DNA of 64,000 bases from Rhizobium sp. SG_E_25_P2 (GTDB lineage: Bacteria; Pseudomonadota; Alphaproteobacteria; Rhizobiales; Rhizobiaceae). The translations under genes and the position numbers were made by a program. The stretch lies in NCBI RefSeq assembly GCF_029892285.1, contig NZ_JARXVM010000003.1:62001-126000 (forward strand), in the 5' to 3' direction. The notes under the pieces are model-generated. The model made no database searches, was not told the origin of the DNA, and saw only the letters and a program-made list of their open reading frames with translations. This document shows positions 62,185 through 64,000 of this stretch, piece by piece; the stretch's first letter is position 1, and every line of letters begins with the position of its first letter.

Positions 62185-63999
62185 TCAGGCCGGTGACGGC
62201 TCGTGGGGAAAACTCTCGGGCAGTGCGAGGTCGACAGAGACGCCGTAGACGTCGCTCTCGATCGTCAGCGTCGCGCCACAGAGCGCGGCGCGCTTTCGCA
62301 TGTTTGCGAGGCCGAATTTGCCCGGCGGGTTGGATTGAGCCTCGCCGAACCCCCGCCCATCGTCGCGCACCGTGATGTGGATTTTGGCCCGCTCCCCGTC
62401 TTTCTCTTCGGTGCGAAGGATGATCGAAATCGTCGCGGCGCCCGAATGGCGCACCGCATTGGTGACCGCTTCATCGAGAAGGCGCATGATCTGGATCATG
62501 TGCCAGGGACGGAGGTCGGGGAAAGTCAGATCCGAAGGTTTTGCCCGCACCTGCCAATCGAGCGCAATGCCATGCACCCTCAGATGCTGGGCGGTCCGTT
62601 CTCGCCATGAGGCGAGCGCCAGCAGAAGGTCGCCTTCGACATCCTCCATCGCATCGATCACGAGTCTCAGATCGCGCAGCGCCGCCCGGGCGGCCTCTCC
62701 CGTCGGCGCTGCCCCCTCGTGATCCTGTTCGCTGAGCGCCACGATCCGGACGAGTTGTCCGCCCAAACCATCGTGCAGGTCGCGCATCAGTCTTTCACGT
62801 TCGGCGGATAGCGCCTCGGCGCGCTTGCGCGCCTCCTCGCGGGCGAAGCTCTGTTTCAGTTTCTCCTCGGCCTCGGCGATCTTCACGATCAGTTGCTGGG
62901 CGAAGCCGTCGATCTTGCGCAGCGCCTGGACGAAACGCGCCGCGAGCAGGATGCCGCAAGCGATCAACATGGCGGAATAGGCTTGGACCGAGAAGTAATA
63001 TTTCGGTCCAGGCAACAGACTGAGCAGCGTCGCCCCATCATGCAGAACGGCGACCAAGATGATCGTCATCGCCGAGCCGAAAATGAATGTCTCCCGGCCT
63101 CCACTGTTGATCGCGGCATGCGCCAGGAGCACCGCGATGATCGAGGCATGGACAAGAACAGTGGGCGGGCCGAGGAGCAGGAATGTGAATTTTGTCGCAG
63201 TGTCTCCACCGACCAGAGATAAAAGCGGAATCAGAAGGCCGGGTAGAAAGAGCAAAGCCTGCCAACCGGGCTGCCTGCGGCCGAGAAAGGCATAGGCGAA
63301 GGAGACGAACAGCGCGCTTTCAAACACGGCGAGCATGCCGATATAGGGCAAAACGGCTGCGGAATTGTAGTCGAGAAAGGCAAGCCGACCGGCGCCCACC
63401 AGCAGCGCCAGCGTCAGGAAGCCATAGTCGTATTCGCGCGGCCGGCTAGCCCAGATCATCGCAAGGATCAGGCCGAGCAGGACGCGCCAGGCCGAAAAGA
63501 TTTGCGGCAGGACCACGAACAGCTTGGTCCTCTGGTTGAAGGCGGGCCGAAGCTCTGCTTCCGGCCCGACATAGACGGCTTCGAGATGTTTGGAGATGGG
63601 CGGATCGGCCCGCACCAGGATATCGAGTTGATTTTGTCCTCTCTTCAGCGCTACGGACGGGATCGTTGCGATCAGCGGCAGATTGAGCTGCGCCCTGCCC
63701 GCCCCCAGGCCCACGCCGCTATTGCCGATCTCGTTGCCGTTGACCAGCACCTCCGCGTCAACGAGAAATCGGGGCAGGAAAACCGCCCAGGCGCCGCCGC
63801 CGGGCGCATAAGTGAAGACGGCGCGATAGCGGATTTCCGCCTCGTCGCCTTTCGGCGAGGAAAAATCAGGCAAGGTGACGGTCTGCGCCCCGCCACCCGA
63901 AGAAATGCGCGTCACCGGGTTCAGCACAAATTTCTGAGGCGGAGATGGCAGGGGCATGCTCAAGCAAACCATCGCAATGAGCGCGACCAACATCTGCAA
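62185..63999 (-). CDS. 7TM sensor histidine kinase (HisKA_3/NarX-type), 5' end at window edge
   Basis: At least 602 residues. An exported N-terminal beta domain of the 7TMR-DISM extracellular type (about 20-155, with VFLPRFLVDAEVLVNG) is followed by seven or so hydrophobic helices (about 165-365) and a coiled-coil linker (KIAEAEEKLKQSFAREEARK). The HisKA_3 dimerisation helix has His409 in MRDLHDGLGG, and the ATPase domain has an N-box DEAVTNAVRH, a G1 box DDGRGFG and GLANMRKRA. This class partners LuxR/NarL-type response regulators; none is visible, so it may lie beyond the right edge. A TTG at 63999 and ATG at 63993 are in frame, but the true start may be outside. Confidence 0.85.
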   Translation of the reverse strand: MQMLVALIAMVCLSMPLPSPPQKFVLNPVTRISSGGGAQTVTLPDFSSPKGDEAEIRYRAVFTYAPGGGAWAVFLPRFLVDAEVLVNGNEIGNSGVGLGAGRAQLNLPLIATIPSVALKRGQNQLDILVRADPPISKHLEAVYVGPEAELRPAFNQRTKLFVVLPQIFSAWRVLLGLILAMIWASRPREYDYGFLTLALLVGAGRLAFLDYNSAAVLPYIGMLAVFESALFVSFAYAFLGRRQPGWQALLFLPGLLIPLLSLVGGDTATKFTFLLLGPPTVLVHASIIAVLLAHAAINSGGRETFIFGSAMTIILVAVLHDGATLLSLLPGPKYYFSVQAYSAMLIACGILLAARFVQALRKIDGFAQQLIVKIAEAEEKLKQSFAREEARKRAEALSAERERLMRDLHDGLGGQLVRIVALSEQDHEGAAPTGEAARAALRDLRLVIDAMEDVEGDLLLALASWRERTAQHLRVHGIALDWQVRAKPSDLTFPDLRPWHMIQIMRLLDEAVTNAVRHSGAATISIILRTEEKDGERAKIHITVRDDGRGFGEAQSNPPGKFGLANMRKRAALCGATLTIESDVYGVSVDLALPESFPHEPSPA

Positions 64000-64000
64000 A

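Overview
The window is about 64 kb of GC-rich DNA that looks like an alphaproteobacterial chromosome or large replicon, most likely Hyphomicrobiales (Rhizobiales). The evidence is the density of ABC importers and catabolic operons, each paired with a TetR, GntR, LacI, DeoR, SorC, LysR or AraC regulator, the FrcABC-type sugar importer, and a GCAATTCC-type palindromic terminator of a kind common in Rhizobiaceae (recalled, not searched). I recognised no tRNA, rRNA, CRISPR array, transposase or integrase.

Layout. 1-4.1 kb: an old-yellow-enzyme type flavoprotein with an iron-sulfur site, translationally coupled to an MFS transporter that runs off the left edge, with a divergent TetR regulator. 4.5-16.4 kb: one giant gene for a ~3940-residue type I secreted (RTX) protein made almost entirely of degenerate beta-alpha repeats, with an exact higher-order repeat structure. 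16.5-29.2 kb: a regulator-rich area (a truncated AraC sensor, LysR, three AraC proteins, a shortened STAND ATPase regulator, GntR) around a ring-cleavage-type VOC protein and a six-gene minus-strand operon (isochorismatase-like, XapX, YtcJ-like amidohydrolase, DoxX, alpha/beta hydrolase, DUF1275). 29.6-44.1 kb: a polyamine/agmatine locus with gamma-glutamylpolyamine synthetase (puuA), its oxidase (puuB), a class I amidotransferase and an aldehyde dehydrogenase on the plus strand. Convergent to these is an operon for a PotFGHI-type ABC importer, agmatine deiminase and an amidase. A TetR-amidohydrolase-DUF3237 unit diverges from the importer.

44.2-50.5 kb: mannonate dehydratase (uxuA) diverges from a GntR-led operon with an SDR, a Gfo/Idh/MocA dehydrogenase, a xylose-isomerase-like TIM barrel, an alpha/beta hydrolase and a ribulose-phosphate-epimerase-like protein. 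The last four genes overlap by 1-4 nt and probably form one sugar or sugar-acid pathway. 50.5-61.6 kb: a second sugar locus with DeoR, an FrcABC-type importer, SorC, a LacD-like class I aldolase, a ROK kinase fused to a P-loop kinase, a GatZ/KbaZ protein, a PfkB kinase and LacI. Import, kinase and aldolase steps are all present, and three regulators of different families surround it. 61.7-64 kb: a small cysteine-rich exported protein and a 7TM sensor histidine kinase cut by the right edge.

The best candidates for something undescribed are the modular giant protein, the ROK/P-loop fusion with its aldolase locus, the Cys/His-rich tail of the amidohydrolase at 23.8 kb, and several palindromic operators in divergent promoters. 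All functions are inferred from sequence recognition; no database search was run.
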